Shown here one piece after another: positions 1 through 9,169 of a stretch of 64,000 nt of DNA. Positions within the stretch are counted from its first letter, which is position 1. Every line of letters starts with the position of its first letter. Below the pieces are notes generated by a model. That model was not told where the DNA came from and searched no databases. It worked only from the letters and a program-made list of their open reading frames with translations. A program made the position numbers and the translations under genes. Origin of the DNA: Dysgonomonas sp. PF1-14 (GTDB lineage: Bacteria; Bacteroidota; Bacteroidia; Bacteroidales; Dysgonomonadaceae); assembly GCF_029892965.1 (NCBI RefSeq), contig NZ_JARXWN010000017.1, positions 33,820-97,819 of the forward strand. The letters are read 5' to 3'.

Positions 1-2739
1 AGAAGCCTCAACAATAGCATTGCCGGTCAGATATCAGGTGTTATCGCTGTTCAACGTTCCGGTGAACCGGGCTGGGATGATGCTGAGTTCTGGATTCGCG
101 GAGTAAGCTCATATGCAGGAGGTACAAGTCCGTTAGTATTGGTAGACGGAGTTCCTCGTCAGATGAGTAATATCAGTGTTGATGAGATTGAAACTTTCAC
201 AGTATTGAAAGATGCTGCTGCAACTGCCGTTTACGGAGCAGAGGGAGCTAATGGTGTTGTATTGATTACATCTAAACGAGGGAAAAGAGAAAAGACTCAA
301 ATATCGTTCAAAACGGAACATTCTATCGTTACTCCTACCCGGTTGCCTAAAATACTGGATTCTTATCGTTACTTGAGTTTGTATAACGAAGCAAAATGGA
401 ATGAAGAATATAATCCTATGACCGGTTTCGTTCCTCAGTATTCTGATGAAGTTCTGGATAAATATAGATCAGGAGCAGACTCTGATTTATACCCGAATGT
501 GAATTGGCTCGATTTATTAAAAAAGAATTCATATAACGGGCGTTATACTCTGAGCGTCAGAGGAGGTGGAGAAAGAGTCAGATATTTCGTTTCAGGAGGA
601 TTTTATAATGAAGACGGAATATATAAAAGTGAAACTATTGAAAACTATGATGCCAATCTTGGCTACAAACGTTATAATCTACGTTCAAATATAGACATGG
701 ATATAACAAAGACAACAAAACTGGCTGTCGACCTAAGTGGCATCTATGTTCAATCAAATGCTCCTTCAAGCACCGCTTCAACACTTTGGAGTGCATTCAC
801 ACTATTCCCTGTTCATATCGTTCCAATGAAATATTCTGATGGTACAAACTCTGACCACTATTTTGCAGATACAGACCGATACAATCCATATAATCTGCTA
901 AACCTTAGAGGTTATACTAAAAACTGGGAAGCAACTGCGCAATCAAAAGTTAGCGTAGAACAACGTTTAGATGTTCTTACCGAGGGACTATATGCAAGAG
1001 CTAATATCAGCTTCGACTCTTTCACTCAGTCACGTACCGATCGCACTAAAAGACCGCATACCTATTACGCATCAGGACGCGATACCAATGGCGACCTGAT
1101 CAAAAAAACCATAGCAGAAGGATCCGCATTGGGAAATCCATCTACCAGTGCCAGTGGAGGACATAAGAAAATCTATATAGAGGGATCACTTAACTATGAC
1201 AGAACATTTGTTGATAAACATGCAGTGACAGGAATGATTCTTTATAACCAAAAAGAGGAGCAATTTCAAAATAATTCGGGTCTTAACTGTCTTCCATTCA
1301 GAAAACAAAGTATCGTTGCCCGTGGCACATATAATTTCGACAACCGTTATATGTTAGAAGCCAGTTTCGGTATGACAGGTAGTGAGAATTTCTCGAAAGG
1401 ACACAGATGGGGAATATTCCCGGCTATAGGAGGTGCTTGGTTTATCAGTCACGAAAATTTCATGAAGCCTGTGGAAGACTATCTAAGCACGCTGAAAGTA
1501 AGAGCATCTTATGGTATTACAGGAAACGATAATCTGCCTACCGACCTTGCACGTTTCCCTTACCGGGCAAGCCTAAATCAGGATAATTCCGGATACAATA
1601 TGGGGATTTCCCCCGGGGCTGCCGGTAGTGCTACCAACTGGATAGGAAACGGTATCACAGAAAATACTTTTGCCGCACCTACGTTATCTTGGGAAGTTGA
1701 GAAAAAGTTCAACCTAGGACTGGATTTCGGCTTATTTAGAGGACGTATCGAAGGTAGCGTAGATTATTTCCATAACAAAAGATCCGATATATTGATCAAT
1801 CGTCAGACAGTTCCTTCTGCAAGCGGATTCAGAAATAACCCTATGGAAAATATGGGAATTACAAAGAATAGCGGAATTGACGGAAACCTTATTGCCAAAC
1901 AAAACTTAGGAGAATTTACTCTAACCGGACGCTTCAATTTTACTTATGCAAAGAATAAAATTGTAGAATACGATGAAATTCCTCAAAGATACGCATACCA
2001 GCAATATACAGGTAACAGTATAAATCAACCAAGACTATATATAGCCGAAAGATTATATACTCCTGATGACTTTAATATTACAACAAATGCTAATGGATCA
2101 AAGAATTATACATTAAAAGACGGCTTGGCTAATCCTAATTCTCCAGTTGCACCAGGGGATATTAAATATTCAGACCTTAATGGAGATGGCGTGATTGATT
2201 CTTATGATGAAACTTATAAGCATGGATTCTACCCGAATAACCCCAATATGGTATACGGTATTGGCATAAACCTTGATTACAAAGGATTCTATGCTGGAGT
2301 TTTCTTACAGGGAGCTGCTCAAGCCAGTGTAAATCTGATAGCAAGTCCTAAAAATTTTGTTCCTTTTTACAATGGAGTTGACTACTCATCCGGACGTAAT
2401 TTTGCAATGGATCGCTGGACTGCTGAAGACCCTTATAATCAAGATGTATTATTCCCCCGCCTTCGTACGACTAATAACTCACATAACCTGAAACAAAGTA
2501 CATGGTGGTATCGTAAAGGTGACTTTGTCAGATTAAAGAACATCGAATTCGGATATCAATTCAATAAAAAAACTATATCAAAATATTATATGGAAAATCT
2601 AAGGATTTATGTACAAGGCAGTAACATTGCCGTATGGGATAATGTCAAATATTGGGATCCTGAACAAGGGAATGCAAATTCCGGTGCCAGCTATCCGATC
2701 AGCGGAACATGGACAATCGGTTTAGAAGTAACATTTTAG
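1..2739 (+). CDS. SusC-like TonB-dependent outer-membrane transporter (5' end outside window)
   Basis: The frame is open from base 1, so the signal peptide, CarboxypepD_reg-like domain and start of the plug lie upstream. The visible part opens with a SusC plug signature (GEPGWDDAEFWIRG, then PLVLVDGVPR, then LKDAAATAVYGAEGANGVVLITSKRG) and continues into a long beta-barrel rich in aromatic strands. It ends in an aromatic-terminated strand (GTWTIGLEVTF), as expected for an outer-membrane barrel. In this family the protein imports oligosaccharides across the outer membrane using TonB energy, with SusD as a surface lid. SusD follows after 28 bp, consistent with one transcript. Family assignment is firm; the substrate is inferred only from the neighbours. 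Confidence 0.95.
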   Translation, partial: RSLNNSIAGQISGVIAVQRSGEPGWDDAEFWIRGVSSYAGGTSPLVLVDGVPRQMSNISVDEIETFTVLKDAAATAVYGAEGANGVVLITSKRGKREKTQISFKTEHSIVTPTRLPKILDSYRYLSLYNEAKWNEEYNPMTGFVPQYSDEVLDKYRSGADSDLYPNVNWLDLLKKNSYNGRYTLSVRGGGERVRYFVSGGFYNEDGIYKSETIENYDANLGYKRYNLRSNIDMDITKTTKLAVDLSGIYVQSNAPSSTASTLWSAFTLFPVHIVPMKYSDGTNSDHYFADTDRYNPYNLLNLRGYTKNWEATAQSKVSVEQRLDVLTEGLYARANISFDSFTQSRTDRTKRPHTYYASGRDTNGDLIKKTIAEGSALGNPSTSASGGHKKIYIEGSLNYDRTFVDKHAVTGMILYNQKEEQFQNNSGLNCLPFRKQSIVARGTYNFDNRYMLEASFGMTGSENFSKGHRWGIFPAIGGAWFISHENFMKPVEDYLSTLKVRASYGITGNDNLPTDLARFPYRASLNQDNSGYNMGISPGAAGSATNWIGNGITENTFAAPTLSWEVEKKFNLGLDFGLFRGRIEGSVDYFHNKRSDILINRQTVPSASGFRNNPMENMGITKNSGIDGNLIAKQNLGEFTLTGRFNFTYAKNKIVEYDEIPQRYAYQQYTGNSINQPRLYIAERLYTPDDFNITTNANGSKNYTLKDGLANPNSPVAPGDIKYSDLNGDGVIDSYDETYKHGFYPNNPNMVYGIGINLDYKGFYAGVFLQGAAQASVNLIASPKNFVPFYNGVDYSSGRNFAMDRWTAEDPYNQDVLFPRLRTTNNSHNLKQSTWWYRKGDFVRLKNIEFGYQFNKKTISKYYMENLRIYVQGSNIAVWDNVKYWDPEQGNANSGASYPISGTWTIGLEVTF

Positions 2740-2767
2740 GTTTAATAAACGATTAATACAAAATAAT

Positions 2768-4672
2768 ATGAAAAGTATACAAAAACTTATATATTATATA
2801 TTACTAGCTACAACCTTTATAGGTTTCACCTCTTGTAGCGATTATCTCGATGTATCCGGCGAATTATCGGAAGACCTTGATATAGATAAAGTATTCGAAA
2901 ATGCACAGTATACTAAACGATGGTATGCAAATACCTTTAATTGTATACCCGATTATGGTGATACAGGAGATGCTAGAGCGTCTACCAACCCATGGGCAGT
3001 ACTAAGCGGGGAGATAACACACAATGTAAGTCAGGCCAGAAATACTATGGCGCAAGGTTTTAATGCTGCTAATGCTGGGTTCCACCGTTGGGGAGAACTA
3101 TATGAGTACATCCGTCAGATGCAGATATTCCTGGACAGGGCTAAGCCGATAGGAAACTCTTCAGACCAAAGTTATCTGTCTGAAGCAGAAGTAAACAGAA
3201 TGAAAGCAGAAATGAATTACCTCATGGCATATTCGTATTTCCTATTATTCGAATTGTATGGTCCTGTACCGTTAGTAAAAGATTATCAAAGAGATCCGTA
3301 TGAAAGAGTTGACTATCCACGTGCCTCTGTAGACGAAACAGTTAATTATATCGATTCACTGTTGAATGTAGTAATTACTACGGACGGTCTACCAAACGAC
3401 ACCCCTACTTCTGACCTAAAAGAGATGCTACGCCCATCTAAAAGTGCAGCTATAACTTTAAGAGCCAGACTAGCTATATATGCAGCATCACCATTATTTA
3501 ACGGAGGCTTCCCAGAAGCATTAAAAGTACAAAATCCTGATGGTAAGAAGCTATTTCCAGAGTACAATGCAAACAAATGGGTAATAGCCAAACAAAGAAT
3601 AAAAGATGCTATTGATTTCACGGAAGCACAGGGACGTAAACTGTATTACAGATATCAAAATGATGGTTCGACTCCTAATCCTGATCAATCCATATACTGG
3701 TTGTTCCAAGAATATAATGATGAAATTATTTGGGCAGGCACAAGAAGTAGTTACAGCGGAGAATGGAACACAGAACCGATGACTACCCCCAGGGATATTT
3801 ATAATAGTTGGGGCAGTATTGGTGCCACGCAAGAAACAGTGGATGCTTTCTTCATGAACAATGGTCTTTCTATAAACGACCCCGGATCCGGCTATAAAGA
3901 AGATGGTTTTACAAATATCATCAATCCTTGCAATGAAAACAGACATAATGATAAAAATATTTTCAATATGTATGCCAATAGAGAACCCCGTTTTTATTCG
4001 GCTGTAGCATATCAAGGAAAGAGCTGGCATATACAACCTAACGGAAATGCCGATTATGCCATTGATTACTCAAAAGGAGGAGGTGCCGACAATTCTGTAA
4101 TGGACCATTGTCGTACGGGTTACATGATATATAAATTAAAAAATAGAACAATCCTGTTTACCGGAAATAATACAAGAGTATGGAGGCGCCCAATGATCCT
4201 GTTCCGTTTGGCCGACCTATACTTATACTATGCCGAAGCTTGTAATGAAATAGATCCATCTGACCCTGATATCATTAAATATCTCGATTTAATAAGAAAA
4301 CGTGCCGGAATACCGGGATATCAGGAAATGGCAAACAATGGTTTGAAAAACATTATAGGAGATCAGGAAAAACAACGGTTGGCTATTTATCAAGAAAGAC
4401 AAATAGAATTTTTCCTCGAAGGACAGCGATATTTTGATGTGCACCGATGGATGGTTTGCGGTCCCGGTCAATGGGCAGATCAAAGTAAAATATCCGGCAT
4501 GAATATGGATGGATTTAAAGATAAACCTATTGGTAGCCCAACATCATATTTCAAACGAACAGTATTAGAAAACCGAGCATGGAGAAAGGCCATGTATCTG
4601 TATCCGATACCGCAGAATGAAATAATGAAAAGTAAGGTGATGGTACAAAATCCATTATGGGAAGCGGAATAG
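2768..4672 (+). CDS. SusD-like surface glycan-binding lipoprotein
   Basis: The 634-residue protein starts with a lipoprotein signal (hydrophobic stretch, then GFTSCSDYLDV with the lipid-accepting Cys near residue 23). It has the SusD family pattern: helical TPR-like N-terminal half (MAYSYFLLFELYGPVPLV), a variable middle, and a C-terminal segment with RLADLYLYYAEACNEI, DLIRKRAG, IYQERQIEFFLEGQRYFDVHRW and the closing YPIPQNEI motif. It would sit on the cell surface, capture glycan and pass it to the SusC barrel encoded just upstream. A hairpin follows the stop codon, which may lower transcription of the enzymes relative to the transport pair. Confidence 0.95.
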   Translation: MKSIQKLIYYILLATTFIGFTSCSDYLDVSGELSEDLDIDKVFENAQYTKRWYANTFNCIPDYGDTGDARASTNPWAVLSGEITHNVSQARNTMAQGFNAANAGFHRWGELYEYIRQMQIFLDRAKPIGNSSDQSYLSEAEVNRMKAEMNYLMAYSYFLLFELYGPVPLVKDYQRDPYERVDYPRASVDETVNYIDSLLNVVITTDGLPNDTPTSDLKEMLRPSKSAAITLRARLAIYAASPLFNGGFPEALKVQNPDGKKLFPEYNANKWVIAKQRIKDAIDFTEAQGRKLYYRYQNDGSTPNPDQSIYWLFQEYNDEIIWAGTRSSYSGEWNTEPMTTPRDIYNSWGSIGATQETVDAFFMNNGLSINDPGSGYKEDGFTNIINPCNENRHNDKNIFNMYANREPRFYSAVAYQGKSWHIQPNGNADYAIDYSKGGGADNSVMDHCRTGYMIYKLKNRTILFTGNNTRVWRRPMILFRLADLYLYYAEACNEIDPSDPDIIKYLDLIRKRAGIPGYQEMANNGLKNIIGDQEKQRLAIYQERQIEFFLEGQRYFDVHRWMVCGPGQWADQSKISGMNMDGFKDKPIGSPTSYFKRTVLENRAWRKAMYLYPIPQNEIMKSKVMVQNPLWEAE

Positions 4673-4701
4673 TAAAAAGAACTTAAACCTTGATAGAAAA
4701 A

Positions 4702-4730
4702 GCAGGGTATTAAAAACACCCTGCTTTCCT
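4702..4730 (+). terminator. hairpin between susD and the enzyme genes
   Basis: A perfect 7-bp stem (GCAGGGT at 4702-4708, ACCCTGC at 4718-4724) with a 9-nt loop is followed by TTTCCTAT, 30 nt after the SusD stop. It looks like a weak terminator or an mRNA 3' stabiliser, giving more SusCD than enzyme mRNA. The U-tract is short, so read-through into GH2 is likely. Confidence 0.6.
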
Positions 4731-4755
4731 ATCTTACAAAAAATATATAATAAGA

Positions 4756-7392
4756 ATGAAAGTGAAACTACATCATAAATTATTGTTCTTTATGCTGGCA
4801 GCGCAGATTTGCGGCTTGGCAGCTAATGCCCAACGACATATACAATCGTTTAACGATGGCTGGTATTTCACGAAAAAAGATATAACATTAAGTCAAAGCA
4901 ATCCGGTAAATATGCAGGATTGGAATAAAGTATCTGTTCCACACACATGGAATACTGATGCTTATATACAAAAAGATTATTACAGGGGTATCGCATCGTA
5001 TCATAAGATATTTACCCTACCGGAAAAGGAAAAAGAAAGGCAATTGTTTATTCGCTTCGAAGGTGCAAATCAGGTAGCATCAGTTTATGTTAACGGAAAA
5101 TTAGCAGGAGAACACAAAGGTGGATATACATCTTTTACATTCAATATAAGTCCATATTGTCTATTCGATAAAGAAAATACAATCGTTGTAAAAGTAGATA
5201 ATTCAATTACAGACGTACCACCTATATCGGGAGATTTTACCATTTTCGGAGGAATATACCGGGATGTGTGGTTAATTTCAACACCAAACCAGCATATCGA
5301 TTTATCTGATTTCGGTTCGGATGGAATATTCATAGATACTGATAATGTATCTGAAAAATCAGCATCGTACACTATCAAAAGTAATATAGTTAATGATGCT
5401 CAGGAAAAAACAAAAATAAAGGTCAATCATACAATAAGAGACCCGTACAATAATATTGTAAAAACCTTAGAGCGGAAACTATCGCTCAATGGAAACCAAA
5501 AAACGGAAATTCAACAGGAATCCACAATTGACAATCCATTATTGTGGTCACCCGAAACACCATATTTATACACAGTAGAAACTACTGTAACCGATGAAAA
5601 ATCAGGAAAAGTAATAGACGAAATCACTTCTCCACTCGGATTCAGATGGTTTAGTTTTGACGGCAAAAAAGGATTCTTCCTCAATGGCAAGCCGTATAAA
5701 CTCAATGGTATTTGCCGCCATCAGGATCAGATGCCACTAGGCAATGCACTCAGTGATGAAGCTCACCGCAGAGATATGCAATTGATAAAAGATATGGGAG
5801 CAAACTTCATCCGTATCTCCCACTATCCACAGGATAAAGCAATCATAGAACAATGCGACAAGCTGGGATTACTGGTTTGGGAAGAAATTCCAATCATAGA
5901 CATCATACCGGAAGGAGACTCTTTCAGCGATAATTGCGAAACCAATCTACGTGAAATGATCCGCCAGCATTACAATCATCCGTCTGTTATCATGTGGGGA
6001 TATATGAACGAGATACTGCTCGTTACCCAGCGCAAGCATAAAGCTAAGGAACTGGACGAACTGATAGGCAGGGAAATTGAGCTTGCTAAACGACTGGAAA
6101 AGGTATTGAAAGAAGAAGACAGCCGCCGTTACAGCGTGATGGCATTTCACGGAAGCGATTCGTACAACAAAGCCGGATTTGCCGACATTGTGGACGTAGT
6201 GGGATGGAACCTGTATCAGGGATGGTATTCCGATAATATGACCCAGTTCGATCAGTTTATGATGAATCAGCAAAAGCAATATCCCGACAAGCCAAAGATC
6301 ATCAGCGAATACGGGGCTGGATCAGATAAGCGTATCCATTCGCTGAAACCGAAAAGATTTGATTTCAGTATAGAATATCAGCAGGAATATGCCGAACACT
6401 ACCTATCTGTAATAGAACGTGAGCCATATATCTGTGGAGCGACTTACTGGAATTTTATCGACTTCGGCTCGGCTCAACGTGATGAATCCATGCCGCGTAT
6501 TAATAATAAAGGACTGGTATATGCCAACCGTACACCGAAAGATGTGTATTACCTGTTCAAAGCCAGCTACAGAAAAGACATTCCGGTACTGCACATAGCA
6601 TCGCACGACTGGAAAAGACGGATAGGTATTTCAATAGACGGAAAGTCTGTTGTACAACCAATAAAGATATATTCCAATCTGCCCGAAGTAGAATTATTTA
6701 TGAACGGAGTATCTGTTGGAAAGAAAAAAGTAGAAAATTACAAAGCAATCTGGGACATTCCTTTCACTGACGGACAACACTACTTTTCGGCAAAAGGAGA
6801 ATACAATGGAAAAACTGTAGAAACAGGAATAGAAATAACATTTACAGCCATTCCTGATAAATTGACCAACGAGAATTTCTATAATAAAGAACTTGCCATA
6901 AACTGCGGAAGCGATGTGTCTTACACTTCCCCCGAAAGTAACCTTACATGGTTACCCGACAAAGAATATACAACAGGAAGCTGGGGGTATATCGGCGGTG
7001 AAAAACAATCGACACAAACACAAATAATGGGAACTGCTGACAACCCGCTGTTCCAAACCCTACGCGCTTCAGTTGATAAATATCGCTTTGATGTTCCCGA
7101 AGGAGAGTATGAAGTGGAATTACTTTTTGCCGATATATTTCGTACAGGTACAAGTATTGCACACGCATTAGGTTCAGATTTACAGAATAATAATTCTAAC
7201 AATATATTCGATGTGATTATTAATAATACAATTGTCGATTCGGATATAAACCTGAAAAGTTTAGTAGGCAATTTCTATGGAGTAAAGAAAAAATATATAG
7301 TGAAAGTCCAAAATGAAAAAAATATTATTGTTGAACCCAAAGCCCGTTCAGGCAAATCGTTTATCAATGGTATAAAACTAAGAAAACTATAA
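4756..7392 (+). CDS. GH2 family beta-glycosidase (beta-galactosidase-like) with C-terminal malectin-like domain
   Basis: This is an exported 878-residue enzyme with a signal peptide ending near residue 25 (GLAANAQ). Domain order is the GH2 jelly-roll sugar-binding domain (about 30-180), an immunoglobulin-like sandwich, then the TIM barrel from about residue 300. The catalytic acid/base is Glu419 in MWGYMNEI and the likely nucleophile is Glu518 in IISEYGAG. Beyond the barrel come a DUF4982-like sandwich and a malectin-like domain beginning AINCGSDVSYTS and ending SFINGIKL. GH2 enzymes remove terminal beta-linked galactose, mannose, glucuronate or glucosamine. The exact specificity cannot be read from the sequence; exo-beta-glucosaminidase is an alternative given the amino-sugar genes downstream. 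Confidence 0.9.
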   Translation: MKVKLHHKLLFFMLAAQICGLAANAQRHIQSFNDGWYFTKKDITLSQSNPVNMQDWNKVSVPHTWNTDAYIQKDYYRGIASYHKIFTLPEKEKERQLFIRFEGANQVASVYVNGKLAGEHKGGYTSFTFNISPYCLFDKENTIVVKVDNSITDVPPISGDFTIFGGIYRDVWLISTPNQHIDLSDFGSDGIFIDTDNVSEKSASYTIKSNIVNDAQEKTKIKVNHTIRDPYNNIVKTLERKLSLNGNQKTEIQQESTIDNPLLWSPETPYLYTVETTVTDEKSGKVIDEITSPLGFRWFSFDGKKGFFLNGKPYKLNGICRHQDQMPLGNALSDEAHRRDMQLIKDMGANFIRISHYPQDKAIIEQCDKLGLLVWEEIPIIDIIPEGDSFSDNCETNLREMIRQHYNHPSVIMWGYMNEILLVTQRKHKAKELDELIGREIELAKRLEKVLKEEDSRRYSVMAFHGSDSYNKAGFADIVDVVGWNLYQGWYSDNMTQFDQFMMNQQKQYPDKPKIISEYGAGSDKRIHSLKPKRFDFSIEYQQEYAEHYLSVIEREPYICGATYWNFIDFGSAQRDESMPRINNKGLVYANRTPKDVYYLFKASYRKDIPVLHIASHDWKRRIGISIDGKSVVQPIKIYSNLPEVELFMNGVSVGKKKVENYKAIWDIPFTDGQHYFSAKGEYNGKTVETGIEITFTAIPDKLTNENFYNKELAINCGSDVSYTSPESNLTWLPDKEYTTGSWGYIGGEKQSTQTQIMGTADNPLFQTLRASVDKYRFDVPEGEYEVELLFADIFRTGTSIAHALGSDLQNNNSNNIFDVIINNTIVDSDINLKSLVGNFYGVKKKYIVKVQNEKNIIVEPKARSGKSFINGIKLRKL

Positions 7393-7394
7393 AA

Positions 7395-7865
7395 ATGAGA
7401 AAATTATATATAATCCTCACTCTTATTATTAGCTTCTCCTTATCTGCCCATGCGCAATGGCTATGGGACAGGAACAAAATGGAAAAGATAAAGATAGACA
7501 TCAAGTCTTTAGCATACTCCAATGCCTATAAATCGCTGATAAGACAAGCAGACAAGGCATTATCCGGAGGGACATACTCTGTCACTTATAAAAAATCAGT
7601 GGCTCCGAGTGGAAGTAAACACGATTATGTAAGCCTTAGCCGTTATTGGTGGCCTAATCCGGACAAGAATGATAGAATGCCTTACATTTTCAAAGATGGA
7701 CAATCAAATCCGGAACTCAATGAATATGACAGAAATCTGTTAGGTACAATGTGCGGTGCAGTAAATACATTAGCCTTAGCTTATTTTTACAGTAATGACG
7801 AGCGTTATGCAGCAAAAGCAATAGAATTAGTCCGCACATGGTTTCTGGATGAAAAGACGAAATAA
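7395..7865 (+). pseudogene. N-terminal fragment of an alginate-lyase-superfamily protein
   Basis: The 156 residues begin with a signal peptide (ends at SAHAQ) and then show the alginate-lyase (Pfam Alginate_lyase) N-terminus: KHDYVSLSRYWWPNP and the helical-barrel segment NTLALAYFYSNDERYAAKAIELVRTWFLD. It stops at LDEKTK, where full proteins continue with the segment carrying the catalytic residues. Family members are about 350-400 residues, so more than half, including the active site, is missing. The coding sequence starts 2 bp after the GH2 stop, so it was once in this operon. I infer a deletion remnant; a short functional protein is unlikely. Confidence 0.7.
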
Positions 7866-7897
7866 GTTGAATAAATAACTATATAATATAAAACATT

Positions 7898-9145
7898 ATG
7901 AGAAAGGTATTTTGTATAATCGGACTGGCTCTGACACTATTTTCAGCATGCCAGCAAACCAAGAGTGAACCACAACTTACACCGGAATCGTTTATACGTA
8001 TAGATGGTCAGAATCTGATAACTCCAAATGGAGAAAAATTATTCATCAAAGGAACTAATCTGGGTAACTGGCTCAATCCGGAAGGTTATATGTTCAGTTT
8101 TGGAAAGGCCAGTTCAGCCGGATTTATCAATGATATGTTCTGCCAGCTTGTGGGTCCTGATCGTACCGCAGAATTCTGGAAACTATTCAAGGATAATTAT
8201 ATCACACAGGAAGACCTGCATTTTATTAAACAAACAGGAAGCAATACTGTGCGTCTCCCGTTCCATTATAAATTATTCACAGATGAAGATTATATGGGGC
8301 TGACTGCCAATCAAGACGGATTTGCACGCATCGATACGCTTATCAGTTGGTGCAAACAGGAAGGTCTTTATCTTATCCTCGATATGCACGATGCTCCGGG
8401 AGGGCAAACAGGCGATAATATCGACGACAGTTACGGTTATCCTTGGTTATTCGAAAGCGAAACAAGCCAGAAGCTATATTGCGACATCTGGAGAAAAATC
8501 GCTGATTATTATAAAAATGAACCAACTATATTAGGCTTTGAACTTTTCAACGAACCAATCGCTCCTTACTTCGAAAATATGGAAGAATTGAACGGTAAAC
8601 TGGAAACTATCTATAAGATGGGAGTTGCTGCCATACGTGAAGTAAATACTAACCATATTATATTACTTGGTGGCGCACAGTGGAACGGAAACTTTAAACC
8701 ATTCAAAGATTCTAAATTCGACAACAAGATCATGTACACCTGCCATCGTTACGGAAGCGAACCTACAGCAGAAGCGATAAAAGAGATTATAAATTTTCGC
8801 GATAGCGTAAACCTGCCTATGTATATGGGCGAAATCGGTCACAATACAGACGAGTGGATGGCGGCATTTTGTAAAACGATGGCAGACAATAATATCGGAT
8901 GGACATTCTGGCCCTACAAGAAAATACATAATTCTTCTTTTGCAGGCATCAAAGAACCTGAAGGCTGGGATAAGGTAAAAGCATTTTCCGAAGCACCGCG
9001 TGGTAGTTTCAAAGAAATACGTGAAGCCCGTCCTAATCAGGAAGAAGCATGGAAATCTATGCTAGGCTTTATAGAAAATTCTAAATTCAAGAATAATGTG
9101 ATACAAAAAGGTTACATCAGTGCATTAGGACTGAAACCTGAGTAA
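7898..9145 (+). CDS. GH5 family glycoside hydrolase, lipoprotein
   Basis: The 415-residue protein has a lipoprotein signal (LFSACQQ) and a single (beta/alpha)8 GH5 barrel. Recognisable elements are FIKGTNLGNWLNPEG at the barrel start, NTVRLPFHY, LILDMHDAPGGQ, the acid/base Glu219 in GFELFNEP and the nucleophile Glu312 in MYMGEIGHN, followed by GWTFWPYK. Clan GH-A enzymes of this type are retaining endo- or exo-beta-glucanases, mannanases or glucosidases. The GTNLGNW opening is typical of exo-1,3/1,6-glucanase-like subfamilies. It sits in the same transcription unit as GH2 and GH3 and would act at the cell surface or in the periplasm. Subfamily is not assignable by eye. Confidence 0.9.
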   Translation: MRKVFCIIGLALTLFSACQQTKSEPQLTPESFIRIDGQNLITPNGEKLFIKGTNLGNWLNPEGYMFSFGKASSAGFINDMFCQLVGPDRTAEFWKLFKDNYITQEDLHFIKQTGSNTVRLPFHYKLFTDEDYMGLTANQDGFARIDTLISWCKQEGLYLILDMHDAPGGQTGDNIDDSYGYPWLFESETSQKLYCDIWRKIADYYKNEPTILGFELFNEPIAPYFENMEELNGKLETIYKMGVAAIREVNTNHIILLGGAQWNGNFKPFKDSKFDNKIMYTCHRYGSEPTAEAIKEIINFRDSVNLPMYMGEIGHNTDEWMAAFCKTMADNNIGWTFWPYKKIHNSSFAGIKEPEGWDKVKAFSEAPRGSFKEIREARPNQEEAWKSMLGFIENSKFKNNVIQKGYISALGLKPE

Positions 9146-9169
9146 AAACGCGATAAAACATAAGATAAT

